Below the pieces are notes generated by a model that ran no database searches, was not told where the DNA came from, and was given only the letters and a program-made list of their open reading frames with translations. The position numbers and the translations under genes are program-made. Shown here in pieces: positions 45,769-54,894 of a stretch of DNA of 64,000 bases. The stretch's first letter is position 1; the number at the start of each line of letters is the position of its first letter. This stretch comes from JBCDCE01 sp039182515. GTDB lineage: Bacteria; Pseudomonadota; Alphaproteobacteria; Rhodobacterales; Rhodobacteraceae. The stretch spans positions 1 to 64,000 of the forward strand of contig JBCDCE010000001.1 in the NCBI GenBank assembly GCA_039182515.1. The letters run 5' to 3'.

Positions 45769-46773
45769 ATGAAAAGCCGCCCGACCATTCTCGACGTTGC
45801 CAAAGAGGCAGGTGTGTCGAAATCCACCGTGAGTCTCGTTTTGCAAGGGGCCGCTTCGGTGAAGGACGAGACGCGCAAGTCGGTCCGCCAAGCGATGGCT
45901 GAGATCGGCTATGTTTATAACCGGTCCGCCGCGACTCTGCGGTCTTCGTCATCTGAGCTGATCGGCCTCGTGATCAATGACCTGCGCAACCCGTTCTTCA
46001 CGGAATTTGCAGCGCTCTTTCAGATGGAGCTTGCGAAAGCTGGGTTCGCCACGGTGCTCGCCAATACGGACGAAAACCCCAAGCTGCAAAGCGAAATGAT
46101 ATCCTCGCTTGTCGAACACGGCGTGTCAGGCTTTGTCATTTCACCGGCCTATGGGGATGAGGCCGCGACCCTCGCGGTCTTGGATGCTGCAAATGCACCC
46201 ACCCTACAGGTCTTCCGGACCCTGGAACGAGAGGGCGGAACTTTCCCAGGGCTGGCGCCTGACTACCTCACCGGGGGGCGTTTGGCTGCAGAACATCTTT
46301 TGGCTCAGGGGTGCAAAAGGATCGCTTTTCTCGGTGGGCTTGAGGGCCGCCCGGTGACGCAAGAACGCATGGCAGGGTATCTTTCGGTTTTGAAAGAGGC
46401 GGGGTTAGAGCCGCTCATTCTGACGGGCCAATCCACCCGCGCCTTTGGCAAATCCATGGCCGCCCAGCTGCGCTCGGACCATGGGGACGTCGACGGGGTC
46501 ATCTGCTTTAACGACCTTGTGGCTTTGGGCGTTCTGGCCGCCTGTCCAACCCTTGGGGTCACGGCAGGCAAAGATCTGCGCGTGGTGGGTTTTGACGATA
46601 TCGAAGACGGGCAAGACAGCTATCCCCCGCTCACAACCGTCAGCTGCAATATCCCTGATTTCGCAGCCTCAACGGCGCGCCAAATCGTGGCGTGGATCAA
46701 AGAAGGTGTCGCGCCGCCGCCCGAGGCCCGCAGCCCCGTACGCTTGGTGATCCGCGCCTCCAGCGGCGCGTGA
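45769..46773 (+). CDS. LacI family transcriptional regulator
   Basis: A 334-residue repressor. The N-terminal helix-turn-helix TILDVAKEAGVSKSTVSLVL and hinge-region YVYNRSAATLRSSSS fit the LacI/GalR family, followed by the periplasmic-binding-protein-like effector domain. It is encoded within the operon whose promoter carries two TGGAACGTTCCA palindromes, so negative autoregulation relieved by a pathway ligand is likely. Confidence 0.92.
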   Translation: MKSRPTILDVAKEAGVSKSTVSLVLQGAASVKDETRKSVRQAMAEIGYVYNRSAATLRSSSSELIGLVINDLRNPFFTEFAALFQMELAKAGFATVLANTDENPKLQSEMISSLVEHGVSGFVISPAYGDEAATLAVLDAANAPTLQVFRTLEREGGTFPGLAPDYLTGGRLAAEHLLAQGCKRIAFLGGLEGRPVTQERMAGYLSVLKEAGLEPLILTGQSTRAFGKSMAAQLRSDHGDVDGVICFNDLVALGVLAACPTLGVTAGKDLRVVGFDDIEDGQDSYPPLTTVSCNIPDFAASTARQIVAWIKEGVAPPPEARSPVRLVIRASSGA

Positions 46774-46789
46774 ACGAAAGGACAAAGAC

Positions 46790-47956
46790 ATGACAGAAGT
46801 GAAAGTTGCCGTTCTGGGCGCGTCGGGTTGGATGGGCAAGACCCACACCATGGCTTATCAGAGCTTTCCGCATTTCTTTGGGCCTGACAACGGGACCGCG
46901 CGGGTCATTGTCTTGGTCGAGGCGAACGCGGAAGCGGCCAAAGGTTTGGCATTTCGCGCTCCGGGCGCAAAGATCCTTGAAAACTGGCAAGACGCGGTGA
47001 ACGACCCAGACGTCGATTTGATCGACATCTGTCTGCCGGATAATCTGCATTACGAGGTCGCCAAAGCAGCACTCTTGGCGGGCAAACATGTCTATTGCGA
47101 AAAGCCTCTGGCTGATACCGCAGCGCAGGCGCGGGACTTGGCGGATATCGCGAAGGAAAAGGGCCTGATCACGCGGGTCGGCCATTCTTTCCCGCGCAAT
47201 CCAATCCATGACCGCGCCAAAGAGATCATCGACGCGGGCGAGATCGGTGAGATCAAGCTTTTCAAAGCTTGCCAGCACATCGACATCTACGGCGACCCCT
47301 TGGCCCCCTACATGTGGCGCGCTGACGGGAGCCTCGCGCCCACGGGCATCATCGGTGACACCGGCAGTCACGTGTTCAGCTTCATGGAGTTTCTGGTGGG
47401 CAAGGTCTCGTCGCTCATCGCCGACAGCTACATCACAGCCCCCAAGCGCCCCAAGATCGAGGGGTTGGGCTATGGGGACGCTGCCCCTGAGATCACGGAG
47501 GACACCGAATGGGGCGATGTGACGAACCCTGACGGGACCAACATCCTCTGCACCTTTGAAAACGGGGCCAAAGGGCTGATTGATTTCAGCCGCGTCGCCA
47601 CGGGGCGCAAGTTCATGCAGACCTATGAGATCTATGGCACCAAAGGCAGCCTTGCCTACACCTTCGACGAGGTGAACCGCCTGCGGTTTTATTCCAACGA
47701 CGACGCTGCGGGTCGGCGCGGGTTTCGCGAGATCGACGTGGGGCCAGAGCATCCCACCTATGCAGCCTTCCTGCCGCTGCCGAACTTTGCGCTGGGCTAC
47801 AACGAAGGCAAGATCATCGAGATTGCCGAGGTCATTAAATCCATCACATCGAGCACCCCGATGTGGCCCACCTTCGAGAGCGGCCATCACATTTGTCAGA
47901 TCGTCGACGCTTGCATGGCTTCCTCTGACGCGCGGGCTTGGGTCGAGATTAACTAA
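46790..47956 (+). CDS. Gfo/Idh/MocA family oxidoreductase
   Basis: A 388-residue NAD(P)-dependent dehydrogenase of the Gfo/Idh/MocA family. Rossmann start VAVLGASGWMGKTHTMAY, the signature EKPLADTAAQA with the catalytic Lys near residue 104, and the C-terminal beta-sheet domain with GDTGSHVFSFMEFLV, whose His is the usual catalytic partner. Typical substrates are ring hydroxyls of sugars or inositols. Confidence 0.9.
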   Translation: MTEVKVAVLGASGWMGKTHTMAYQSFPHFFGPDNGTARVIVLVEANAEAAKGLAFRAPGAKILENWQDAVNDPDVDLIDICLPDNLHYEVAKAALLAGKHVYCEKPLADTAAQARDLADIAKEKGLITRVGHSFPRNPIHDRAKEIIDAGEIGEIKLFKACQHIDIYGDPLAPYMWRADGSLAPTGIIGDTGSHVFSFMEFLVGKVSSLIADSYITAPKRPKIEGLGYGDAAPEITEDTEWGDVTNPDGTNILCTFENGAKGLIDFSRVATGRKFMQTYEIYGTKGSLAYTFDEVNRLRFYSNDDAAGRRGFREIDVGPEHPTYAAFLPLPNFALGYNEGKIIEIAEVIKSITSSTPMWPTFESGHHICQIVDACMASSDARAWVEIN

Positions 47957-47971
47957 AGCGAGGGAACACGC

Positions 47972-50038
47972 ATGTCGCTCTCTGTCCCACAACACATCCT
48001 CGATGCGCTCACGGATGTGGCTATGCCCAAGCTCAACCCTGAGCCTGACATGGCCGATCACCTCGCTGTTGGCGGCTTTAAGGTGCCAGTGCACCGTACC
48101 GGGGCGCTTGTCATCGGCAGCGGTGCCGCGGGCCTGCGCGCGGCCGTTGAGATGAAGCGGCGCGGCGTTGATGTGACCGTGATCAGCCAGAGCGCCTGGG
48201 GCGGCACCTCAGCCTGTTCCGGCTCCGATAAACAAACCTTGCACACGGCAAATACCAAGGATCAGGGGGACAACTTTCAGGCCATGGCCGAGGCCATCCG
48301 TGCCGGCGGAGCCATGGACGAAGACACCGCTTATATCGAGGCCGTTGGATCCGTGCGCGCCATGGCGTCCCTGCAATACTTGGGCCTGCCCCTGCCGCAA
48401 GACCACCTGGGCGGCACGCTGCGCTATCAAACCGATCACGATGAAGTAGGCCGCGCGACCTCCTGCGGCCCGCGCACGTCCCGGCTGATGGTCAAGGTCC
48501 TGGCTGAAGAGGCGATCCGCCTGGATATCCCGTTTTTCAATCTCACCACAGCGGTCAAAGTGCTCAAAGATGCGAAAGGCGTCACGGGCGTCTTGGCCAT
48601 CCGTCCAAATCAAAAATACGATGCGAACCCTTACGGGCTCGCCTTTTTTGCCTGCGCCTCGCTTGTTTTTGCCGCCGGAGGCCCCGGCGAGATGTATCGC
48701 GACAGCGTCTTCCCAAACGGCTGTTTCGGCACTTTGGGCATGGCGCTTGAGGCGGGGCTGGAGCTGACAAATATCACCGAAAGCCAATTTGGCATCGGCA
48801 CCCGGCGCGAAGGTTTCCCGTGGAACCTCTCGGGGACATACGTGCAAGTGATCCCGCATATCTATTCCGTGGATGAGCACGGCACCGAGCATCACTTCCT
48901 CGCGGACTACTATCGCACCACCCAAGAGATGGCGTCGAACATCTTCCGCAAAGGCTACCAATGGCCTTTCCATGCGAGCCGGATGCTCGATTTCCAGTCG
49001 AGCTTGGTGGACCTGGCGATCTTCCGAGAAAGCCAAAAAGGCCGCCGCGTCTACATGGATTTCAATCGCAACCCGATGGCGATTGATCAGCCGTTTAGCC
49101 TTGAGCGTCTGGACGAAGACGTCAGCACTTATCTGCGCAACGCGGGCGCCGATCACGCGCTGCCGATTGACCGTTTGCGCCATATGAACCCGCTCGCGAT
49201 CGGGCTCTACAAGCGCTACAAGGTTGATATCACAGCAGATCCTTTGGAATTTGCCGTCAACAACCAGCACATGAACGGAGGTATTGCCGTCGACACCTGG
49301 GGGCGGACCAACGTGCCCGGTATCTACGCCGTAGGCGAAGCCTCTGGCACCCATGGCGCCACCCGGCCCGGCGGTTCAGCGCTCAACGCCGGGCAGGTCT
49401 TTGGCACCCGCGTGGCCGAACACATCGGCGCCTCCCATCGTACACAAGCGCCCGCACAAAGTGACCTGACTGAGGGGCTAGCCAAAGCGCTGGAACAGAT
49501 CGAAAAGACGCTGTCGCTCAGCAGTTCTTTGACATGGAAAGACATACGGGCTGAGGTCCAGGCCCGCATGAGCGATCATGCGGGTATTTTGTGCACCGCG
49601 GCAGATGTCGAAGGCGCTCTGACGGATGCCCGCGCTCTCAATACAAAGATCCGTGCCGAAGGCATGACGGTCTCCCGTTCGTCCGAGGTCGCTCGCGTTC
49701 TCCAATGGCAGCAAATGGCCCTGGCATCAGAGGCCGTCCTAACGGCGCTTGATCACTATATCGCCCAGGGCGGCGGCAGCCGGGGGGCCCGGGCGATCTG
49801 CGACCCAAATGGGGAGGCCCTACCGCAATCCGTGAAAGGCCCGCTGCCAGAAGTGAGGTTTCGTGCGGAACGCGACGCTGACAAAAAAACCCAGCTGCAT
49901 GTGCGTTTTGATGGGACGAATATGATCGTCTCTGAGGTTCCAAACCGCGCTTATGGCGGCGACAAATCGTTCTTTGAACGCGATTGGCCCGCGTGGCTCA
50001 CAGGCGGCATTTACGATCAATCAAACGCACCCGTATGA
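47972..50038 (+). CDS. Fumarate reductase/succinate dehydrogenase flavoprotein-like oxidoreductase
   Basis: A 688-residue FAD protein with the FRD/SDH flavoprotein fold. FAD-binding ALVIGSGAAGLRAAVEMKRRG is near residue 45, HTANTKDQGDN at about 90, and the conserved NQHMNGGIAVDTWGRTNVPGIYAVGEASG near 430. No frdB or sdhC/D partners adjoin it, so it is not a respiratory complex subunit here. It may act as a stand-alone dehydrogenase or reductase of a pathway acid; relatives include L-aspartate oxidase. Confidence 0.85.
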   Translation: MSLSVPQHILDALTDVAMPKLNPEPDMADHLAVGGFKVPVHRTGALVIGSGAAGLRAAVEMKRRGVDVTVISQSAWGGTSACSGSDKQTLHTANTKDQGDNFQAMAEAIRAGGAMDEDTAYIEAVGSVRAMASLQYLGLPLPQDHLGGTLRYQTDHDEVGRATSCGPRTSRLMVKVLAEEAIRLDIPFFNLTTAVKVLKDAKGVTGVLAIRPNQKYDANPYGLAFFACASLVFAAGGPGEMYRDSVFPNGCFGTLGMALEAGLELTNITESQFGIGTRREGFPWNLSGTYVQVIPHIYSVDEHGTEHHFLADYYRTTQEMASNIFRKGYQWPFHASRMLDFQSSLVDLAIFRESQKGRRVYMDFNRNPMAIDQPFSLERLDEDVSTYLRNAGADHALPIDRLRHMNPLAIGLYKRYKVDITADPLEFAVNNQHMNGGIAVDTWGRTNVPGIYAVGEASGTHGATRPGGSALNAGQVFGTRVAEHIGASHRTQAPAQSDLTEGLAKALEQIEKTLSLSSSLTWKDIRAEVQARMSDHAGILCTAADVEGALTDARALNTKIRAEGMTVSRSSEVARVLQWQQMALASEAVLTALDHYIAQGGGSRGARAICDPNGEALPQSVKGPLPEVRFRAERDADKKTQLHVRFDGTNMIVSEVPNRAYGGDKSFFERDWPAWLTGGIYDQSNAPV

Positions 50039-50997
50039 TCACTTTTCGATCCACCAAAACCGTCGCCGTTGGGGAGGCCATGATCGAAATGGCCGTCGAA
50101 GGCGAAGGCACTTACCGGAGAGGCTTTGCAGGCGATACCTTCAACACCGCATGGCACATGGCGCAGATCCCCGATCTCAATGTGCCAGTGGGCTTCGTGA
50201 CGAAAGTTGGCACGGATACGCTGTCTGAGGACTTCATCAAACTTATCGACGCGGATGGTCTTGATACCTCGCATGTCGGTCGCGTCCCAGACCGCACGAT
50301 GGGCCTCTATATGATTGCGCTCGACGGGGTCGAGCGCAGCTTCCATTACTGGCGCGAGGCCTCCGCCGCGCGTCTTTTGGCCGAAGAGGACGCCTGGCTC
50401 GCTCAGGCGCTAAGGGATGCGGGGCTGATCCACGTCTCGGGCATAACGCTCGCAATCCTGAAGCCCGAAGCCCGCGCCCGGCTTATGTCAGCCTTGGCGA
50501 TGGCACGGCACCAGGGGGCGCGGGTGTCTTTTGACCCCAACGTCCGCCCGCGCATGTGGTCCTCTCCGGATGAAACGCGCACCGCGATCCGGGCCATGCT
50601 TCATGTGACCGACATTGCTCTGCCGAGTTTTGACGACGAAGCGGCGCTCTGGGGCGATGCTGCCCCGCAGGACACAATCGAAAGGCTGCGCACATCGCAT
50701 GTTGCTGAAATTGTTGTCAAAAACGGCGCTGGACCCGTGATTGTTTGGCAGGGTGACGAGACCGCCGAAGTGTCTTGTAAGCCTGTGCGCGACATACGGG
50801 ACACATCCGGGGCAGGGGACGCCTTTAACGCTGGCTATCTCGCAGCGCGCCTCTCAGGGCATGGTCCTGCGCAAGCGATAGGCTCCGGGCAAAGGTTGTC
50901 GGCAAGCGTTTTGCAGCACTTTGGTGCGCGCATACCTGCAGGCCAGGTCCCGGGGCTTGCAGAGCCAGATCAGACGCTTACTGACTCTGTCAGCTAA
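50035..50997 (+). CDS. 2-dehydro-3-deoxygluconokinase-like sugar kinase
   Basis: A 320-residue PfkB-family kinase. GEAMIEMA, RGFAGDTFNTAWHMAQ, RSFHYWREASAAR, SGITLAIL and FDPNVRPRMW follow the E. coli KdgK pattern closely, with the anion-hole/catalytic DTSGAGDAFNAGYLA at the C-terminus. It points to a 2-keto-3-deoxy sugar acid intermediate, but no KDPG aldolase gene is in the cluster. ATG 50035 overlaps the preceding stop. Last gene of the operon. Confidence 0.88.
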   Translation: MITFRSTKTVAVGEAMIEMAVEGEGTYRRGFAGDTFNTAWHMAQIPDLNVPVGFVTKVGTDTLSEDFIKLIDADGLDTSHVGRVPDRTMGLYMIALDGVERSFHYWREASAARLLAEEDAWLAQALRDAGLIHVSGITLAILKPEARARLMSALAMARHQGARVSFDPNVRPRMWSSPDETRTAIRAMLHVTDIALPSFDDEAALWGDAAPQDTIERLRTSHVAEIVVKNGAGPVIVWQGDETAEVSCKPVRDIRDTSGAGDAFNAGYLAARLSGHGPAQAIGSGQRLSASVLQHFGARIPAGQVPGLAEPDQTLTDSVS

Positions 50998-51024
50998 AGC
51001 GACATTCGGGGAAGACGTGCACTC

Positions 51025-51369
51025 CTAGGCAAAGGACCTTTGGGAGTCGCGGCCTGCAAAGTCCTCAAAGCCTTCCGTTGTTTCTGTAAGCTCTGCATCA
51101 TAGCTGGCAATCATTTCCATTGCGTAGGGTTCAATCTGCTCTGCCCAGATGCTTCCTGTGTAGAATTGCTCTTTCACATGCTCACGGGCGTCCAGAGAGG
51201 CAAAAGCCCGCATCCAATGCACCTTGTTGTCGTCCTCCAAGTCTCTGAGTGGTCCAAACACAAGCATCCCCGCCGCACGCAGCGCCGCGCGGTTCTTGTC
51301 CTCAAAAAACGCAATGAACGCCTCGCGACGCCCCGGCTTCAACGTGTAATGACGGATCTCGATAATCAT
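51025..51369 (-). CDS. NIPSNAP family protein
   Basis: A 114-residue dimeric alpha/beta-barrel protein. MIIEIRHYTLKPGRREAFIAFFE and the VHWMRAFASLDAREHVKEQFY segment are NIPSNAP features. It lies convergent to the end of the catabolic operon, 27 bp from the kinase stop. Function unknown. Confidence 0.85.
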   Translation of the reverse strand: MIIEIRHYTLKPGRREAFIAFFEDKNRAALRAAGMLVFGPLRDLEDDNKVHWMRAFASLDAREHVKEQFYTGSIWAEQIEPYAMEMIASYDAELTETTEGFEDFAGRDSQRSFA

Positions 51370-51515
51370 TCTGCCAGTGTCTTCGACGGCAGCGCGTGAG
51401 GCAAGGACGAGATAGAGCTTTTGAGATCGCGTTTGAGGCGTTTTTGGAGAAGGTAAACAAAGAATTTGGTTTGTTGTTTAGCTGACCTTTGAAGGGGCCA
51501 TGTCTCCTTCAAGTA

Positions 51516-51827
51516 TCAGTCGATCACTTGGACAAACTGACTAGAAAAACTCACATTATACGCATGGAATTCGCCTTCTGGAGTGATGACCAGCTCTGTT
51601 ATGTTGGCTTGCTGGAACGCGTCCTCCTGATCCGTATCGTTGGTTTTTAGGCTAACGATTGTCGCGCCATCTTCGATCCCAATGAGCTTGTAGTCGTATT
51701 CAACCAATGATCCAAAAGAGTTGATTTCCCCGCCGCTGATGATCAATTCGGACGCGTTATCGTCAAGCGCTACCCAACGCCCTTGCATAACATCGGGCAA
51801 GGGAACCAAACGCTCAAATCGTTCCAT
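51516..51827 (-). CDS. Small conserved protein of unknown function
   Basis: 103 residues from ATG 51827, which follows AAAGGTAGATCTT. Strongly patterned: LPDVMQGRWVALDDNASELIISGGEI and ELVITPEGEFHAYNVSFSSQF, likely a small beta-barrel. I recall similar short proteins in other alphaproteobacteria but no name. An upstream TTG (51929) would add a hydrophobic segment, MIVSFGSGGISEEG, making it exported. Confidence 0.6.
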   Translation of the reverse strand: MERFERLVPLPDVMQGRWVALDDNASELIISGGEINSFGSLVEYDYKLIGIEDGATIVSLKTNDTDQEDAFQQANITELVITPEGEFHAYNVSFSSQFVQVID

Positions 51828-51929
51828 AAGATCTACCTTTCCCTCCTCGGAGATCCCACCAGAACCGAAAGACACGATCATGATGAGGCTTATGGTTAAC
51901 GCCCTGTTTCCTGTCGATTTCCATTCCAA

Positions 51930-52174
51930 TTGCTTATTCCATTTCGAGGATGCAGTCGGGTGTCTGCCTGTTGCGCTGTTTAAGCCGAAATTTATCCATC
52001 AGGCTCGAATTGGCCAGGCCATGCAGGGCTTTAGCCAACCCAAAGCATTCACAACACGCAGCCAAAGATTGTAAGCTCTCGCATCTTTTTTGCCCGGCGT
52101 CTTTGGACTGGACATCCAACATCCTGCACCAGCTTGGTAGGTATTGGCTTGTAAGCGGCCTATGACGAAAAAAC
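51930..52174. other. Spacer without a supported gene
   Basis: No convincing gene lies between the small protein and the glnA terminator. The minus-strand frame that continues into glnA has no start or family resemblance in this part. Confidence 0.5.
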
Positions 52175-52205
52175 AAAAGGGCGCCCGATTGGACGCCCTT
52201 TTTTA
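52175..52205 (-). terminator. Terminator of glnA
   Basis: AAAAGGGCG at about 52176-52184 and CGCCCTTTTTT at 52194-52204 give a perfect stem. An A-run precedes and a T-run follows, so it can work in both directions; glnA ends 19 bp away. Confidence 0.88.
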
Positions 52206-52223
52206 TCTCCAAAACCCAGAGGC

Positions 52224-53630
52224 TTAGCAGCCGTAGTAAAGCTTGAACTCCATTGGGTGTGGGGTGTGCTCGTAGGCGTAAATCTCTTCCCACTTGAGGT
52301 CCATGTAGCCTTCGATCTGGTCTTTGGTGAAGACGTCGCCTTCGGTGAGGAAGTCCATGTCGGCAGCCAGTTCGTCCATGGCTTCGCGAAGCGAGGCGCA
52401 GACGGTTGGGATGCCTTGGAGCTCTTCTGGTGGCAGATCGTAGAGGTCTTTGTCGTAAGACGCGCCTGGGTCGATCTTGTTTTTGATGCCGTCGAGGCCA
52501 GCCATCATAAGCGCTGCGAAGCACAGATATGGGTTGGCGGATGGATCAGGGAAACGGGCCTCTACACGCTTGGCTTTTGGCGACTCGGTCCATGGGATCC
52601 GGACACAGCCAGAGCGGTTGCGTGCGGAGTAGGTGCGCAGAACGGGCGCTTCAAAGCCAGGGATCAGACGCTTGTAGGAGTTTGTCGATGGGTTGGTGAA
52701 GGCATTGAGCGCTTTCGCGTGCTTCAGGATACCACCGATGTAGTAGAGCGCCTCTTGGGAGAGGTCGGCGTATTTGTCACCTGCAAAGAGCGGCTTGCCG
52801 TCTTTCCAGATCGACATGTTCACGTGCATACCTGTGCCGTTATCGCCTGCGATGGGCTTTGGCATGAAGGTCGCCGATTTGCCGTAAGCCTGCGCCACGT
52901 TGTGGATCACATACTTGTACTTCTGCAGTTCGTCGGCCTGCTTGGTGAGGCTGTCGAAGATGAGGCCAAGCTCGTGCTGACAGGACGCCACTTCGTGGTG
53001 GTGCTTGTCCACTTTCATGCCCATGCGCTTCATGGTCGAGAGCATCTCAGAGCGGATGTCTTGGCCGTCGTCGATGGGAGGCACTGGGAAGTAGCCGCCT
53101 TTGACACCAGGGCGGTGGCCCATGTTGCCCATCTCATACTCGGTGTCGGTGTTCCAAGACGCATCAAGCGCGTCCACTTGATAGGACACTTTGTTCATCT
53201 CAACAGCAAAGCGGACGTCGTCGAAGAGGAAGAATTCCGCTTCTGGGCCCATATAGGCTGCGTCGCCGATGCCGGAGGACTTGAGGTAAGCTTCCGCTTT
53301 CTCGGCCGTGCCGCGTGGATCGCGGTCATAAGCTTCGCCTGTGTCTGGCTCTACAACGGAGCAGTGAACACACATGGTTTTTTCCGCAAAGAACGGATCC
53401 ATGTAGGCGCTTTCTGTGTCGACCATAAGTTTCATGTCGGATTGGTCGATGGATTTCCAACCTGCGATGGAGGAGCCGTCGAACATAAAGCCTTCGTCGA
53501 GGAAGTCTTCATCCACTTGGTCGGACATCACGGTGACGTGCTGCAGTTTGCCGCGCGGATCGGTGAAACGAATGTCGACGTATTCGACCTCTTCGTCTTT
53601 GATCGTTTTGAGGACGTCAGCTTTGCTCAT
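52224..53630 (-). CDS. glnA: Glutamine synthetase type I
   Basis: Forms glutamine from glutamate and ammonia at the cost of ATP. 468 residues, a standard GSI-beta subunit. DGSSIAGWKSIDQSD is near 50, the ATP region KPIAGDNGTGMHVNMSIWKDG near 260 and NRSGCVRIPW near 340. The adenylylation site Tyr is in DKDLYDLPPEEL, so activity is adjusted by GlnE. It is 89 bp downstream of glnB on the same strand. Confidence 0.97.
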   Translation of the reverse strand: MSKADVLKTIKDEEVEYVDIRFTDPRGKLQHVTVMSDQVDEDFLDEGFMFDGSSIAGWKSIDQSDMKLMVDTESAYMDPFFAEKTMCVHCSVVEPDTGEAYDRDPRGTAEKAEAYLKSSGIGDAAYMGPEAEFFLFDDVRFAVEMNKVSYQVDALDASWNTDTEYEMGNMGHRPGVKGGYFPVPPIDDGQDIRSEMLSTMKRMGMKVDKHHHEVASCQHELGLIFDSLTKQADELQKYKYVIHNVAQAYGKSATFMPKPIAGDNGTGMHVNMSIWKDGKPLFAGDKYADLSQEALYYIGGILKHAKALNAFTNPSTNSYKRLIPGFEAPVLRTYSARNRSGCVRIPWTESPKAKRVEARFPDPSANPYLCFAALMMAGLDGIKNKIDPGASYDKDLYDLPPEELQGIPTVCASLREAMDELAADMDFLTEGDVFTKDQIEGYMDLKWEEIYAYEHTPHPMEFKLYYGC

Positions 53631-53719
53631 ATCAGTGAGGCTCCCTTACTTAGTGCTGTCGTTTGTACGTGTGCTTGAACGTGGTGAGAGGATGCAGCGG
53701 GCTGCGTCCTGAGATTTCT

Positions 53720-54058
53720 TCAGATTGCGTCGTCGCCTGTTTCGCCTGTGCGGATCCGGATCGCTTGGCTGATGTCGGATACAAAAATCTTGCCGTCGCC
53801 GATTTTGTCGGTTTTGGCGGCGTTGATTATGGCGTCAATTGCGCCGTCGAGTTGGTCGTCTGCCAAAACCACTTCAATTTTGACCTTTGGCAGGAAATCC
53901 ACGACATACTCCGCGCCGCGATAGAGCTCTGTATGCCCTTTTTGGCGCCCAAAGCCCTTCACCTCGATCACTGAGAGGCCCTGGATCCCAATCTCTTGGA
54001 GCGCCTCTTTCACTTCATCAAGTTTAAAGGGTTTGATGATCGCTTCGATCTTTTTCAT
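53720..54058 (-). CDS. glnB: Nitrogen regulatory protein P-II (GlnB)
   Basis: 112-residue signal protein that reports nitrogen and 2-oxoglutarate status. The T-loop GHTELYRGAEYVVDF carries the uridylylation Tyr51; KIFVSDISQAIRIRTGETGDDAI is the C-terminal signature. glnB-glnA in one unit is the normal alphaproteobacterial layout. Confidence 0.97.
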   Translation of the reverse strand: MKKIEAIIKPFKLDEVKEALQEIGIQGLSVIEVKGFGRQKGHTELYRGAEYVVDFLPKVKIEVVLADDQLDGAIDAIINAAKTDKIGDGKIFVSDISQAIRIRTGETGDDAI

Positions 54059-54399
54059 AAATTCTACTCCCCAGGCAAATCACGCGCTTCGTGGCGCGCC
54101 CGCCGTGTCATGATGGCCAGACCAGCTTTCGTGTCGGCTCACAATTCTGATCGCCCAAGCAATGGGCAAATGCAACGCGAATTCCTGAGCTTGCGCCCGA
54201 TTTTTGAGCGCATTGCGTAAAAATTAATCTGTTTGAAAAGAAGTGGGCAGGGGCTCTGTGCCGCGGTGGCGGAATTGCCTTGAAATTTTGGCTGTCCGGA
54301 CCTTCAGCCTTGTCTTTGTCTGACACGGCATATTTCGGGCGCAGGCGGTGCGCACTTGCGTTTATAAAGTCGTGTCTTCTGTCGACGTGTATATATAGC
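54059..54399. other. Spacer upstream of glnB
   Basis: 341 bp without a supported gene. It should hold the glnBA promoter. The only dyad I can point to is TGCGC at 54192-54196 with GCGCA at 54208-54212, 134-154 bp before the glnB start; this could be an NtrC-type site but does not match the consensus well. No clear sigma-54 promoter was seen. Confidence 0.4.
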
Positions 54400-54894
54400 C
54401 TAACAAGAAGCCAACTCGAGACCTTCTGCGTAAAGGATCACAGGCGCGCTGAAATTCAAGAGAACAAATGGCGCGGGGTTCGGGGGCACCTGGCGGATCA
54501 GATCGCCATCGATGAGCCGTTCCACGCGGACATTGGCTTCTGATCTGTTGAAGAGCGCCGTCGCGCGCCAGTCGCGGAGAACGAGGTGTTGGTCACCTGG
54601 GAGAACCAAAGCGCGCGCCAGGGGTTGGCATGCATAGGCCGAGAGCGAGATTTTGCAGAGAGCCCCAATTTCTTTGGCCGTTGCGCAGCTTTCAACGCGT
54701 AAGGCGCCGCTGTTGCGGCAGACGACCCGATCTTGGGGGCGCAAACTGCAAGCGGGACGGAGGCCAGTGGGCGTCGCAATGCGCGCGCCACGTGGAACGC
54801 GAATACGGTGATCCACATGAGGGAGCTCACACCTCCCGCGTTGCGCATGCGCATCGCGCGGGGCGCAGCGCTCCGCGTCTACCATATCTTTCAT
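54400..54894 (-). CDS. Small Hint-domain protein
   Basis: A 164-residue protein with a Hedgehog/intein (Hint) fold: RVPRGARIATPTGLRPACSLRPQDRVVCRNSG opens the domain, and VLPGDQHLVLRD supplies the conserved His block, followed by ATALFNRSEANV. The N-terminal block starts with Pro-Arg-Gly-Ala rather than a splicing Cys or Ser, so protein splicing is doubtful. In roseobacters such domains usually form part of larger secreted proteins; here it stands alone. Confidence 0.7.
   Translation of the reverse strand: MKDMVDAERCAPRDAHAQRGRCELPHVDHRIRVPRGARIATPTGLRPACSLRPQDRVVCRNSGALRVESCATAKEIGALCKISLSAYACQPLARALVLPGDQHLVLRDWRATALFNRSEANVRVERLIDGDLIRQVPPNPAPFVLLNFSAPVILYAEGLELASC

Noticed and set aside
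46697..48094. 465-residue open frame opposite the Gfo/Idh/MocA gene
   Set aside because: Antisense shadow of a conserved dehydrogenase in GC-rich DNA.
52257..53678. 473-residue open frame opposite glnA
   Set aside because: It lies antisense to a fully conserved glutamine synthetase and reads as low-complexity His/Val-rich sequence, a mirror of glnA codon bias.
54192..54212. NtrC site upstream of glnB
   Set aside because: The dyad TGCGC...GCGCA does not match the NtrC consensus and no sigma-54 promoter was found; kept only as a note in the spacer entry.
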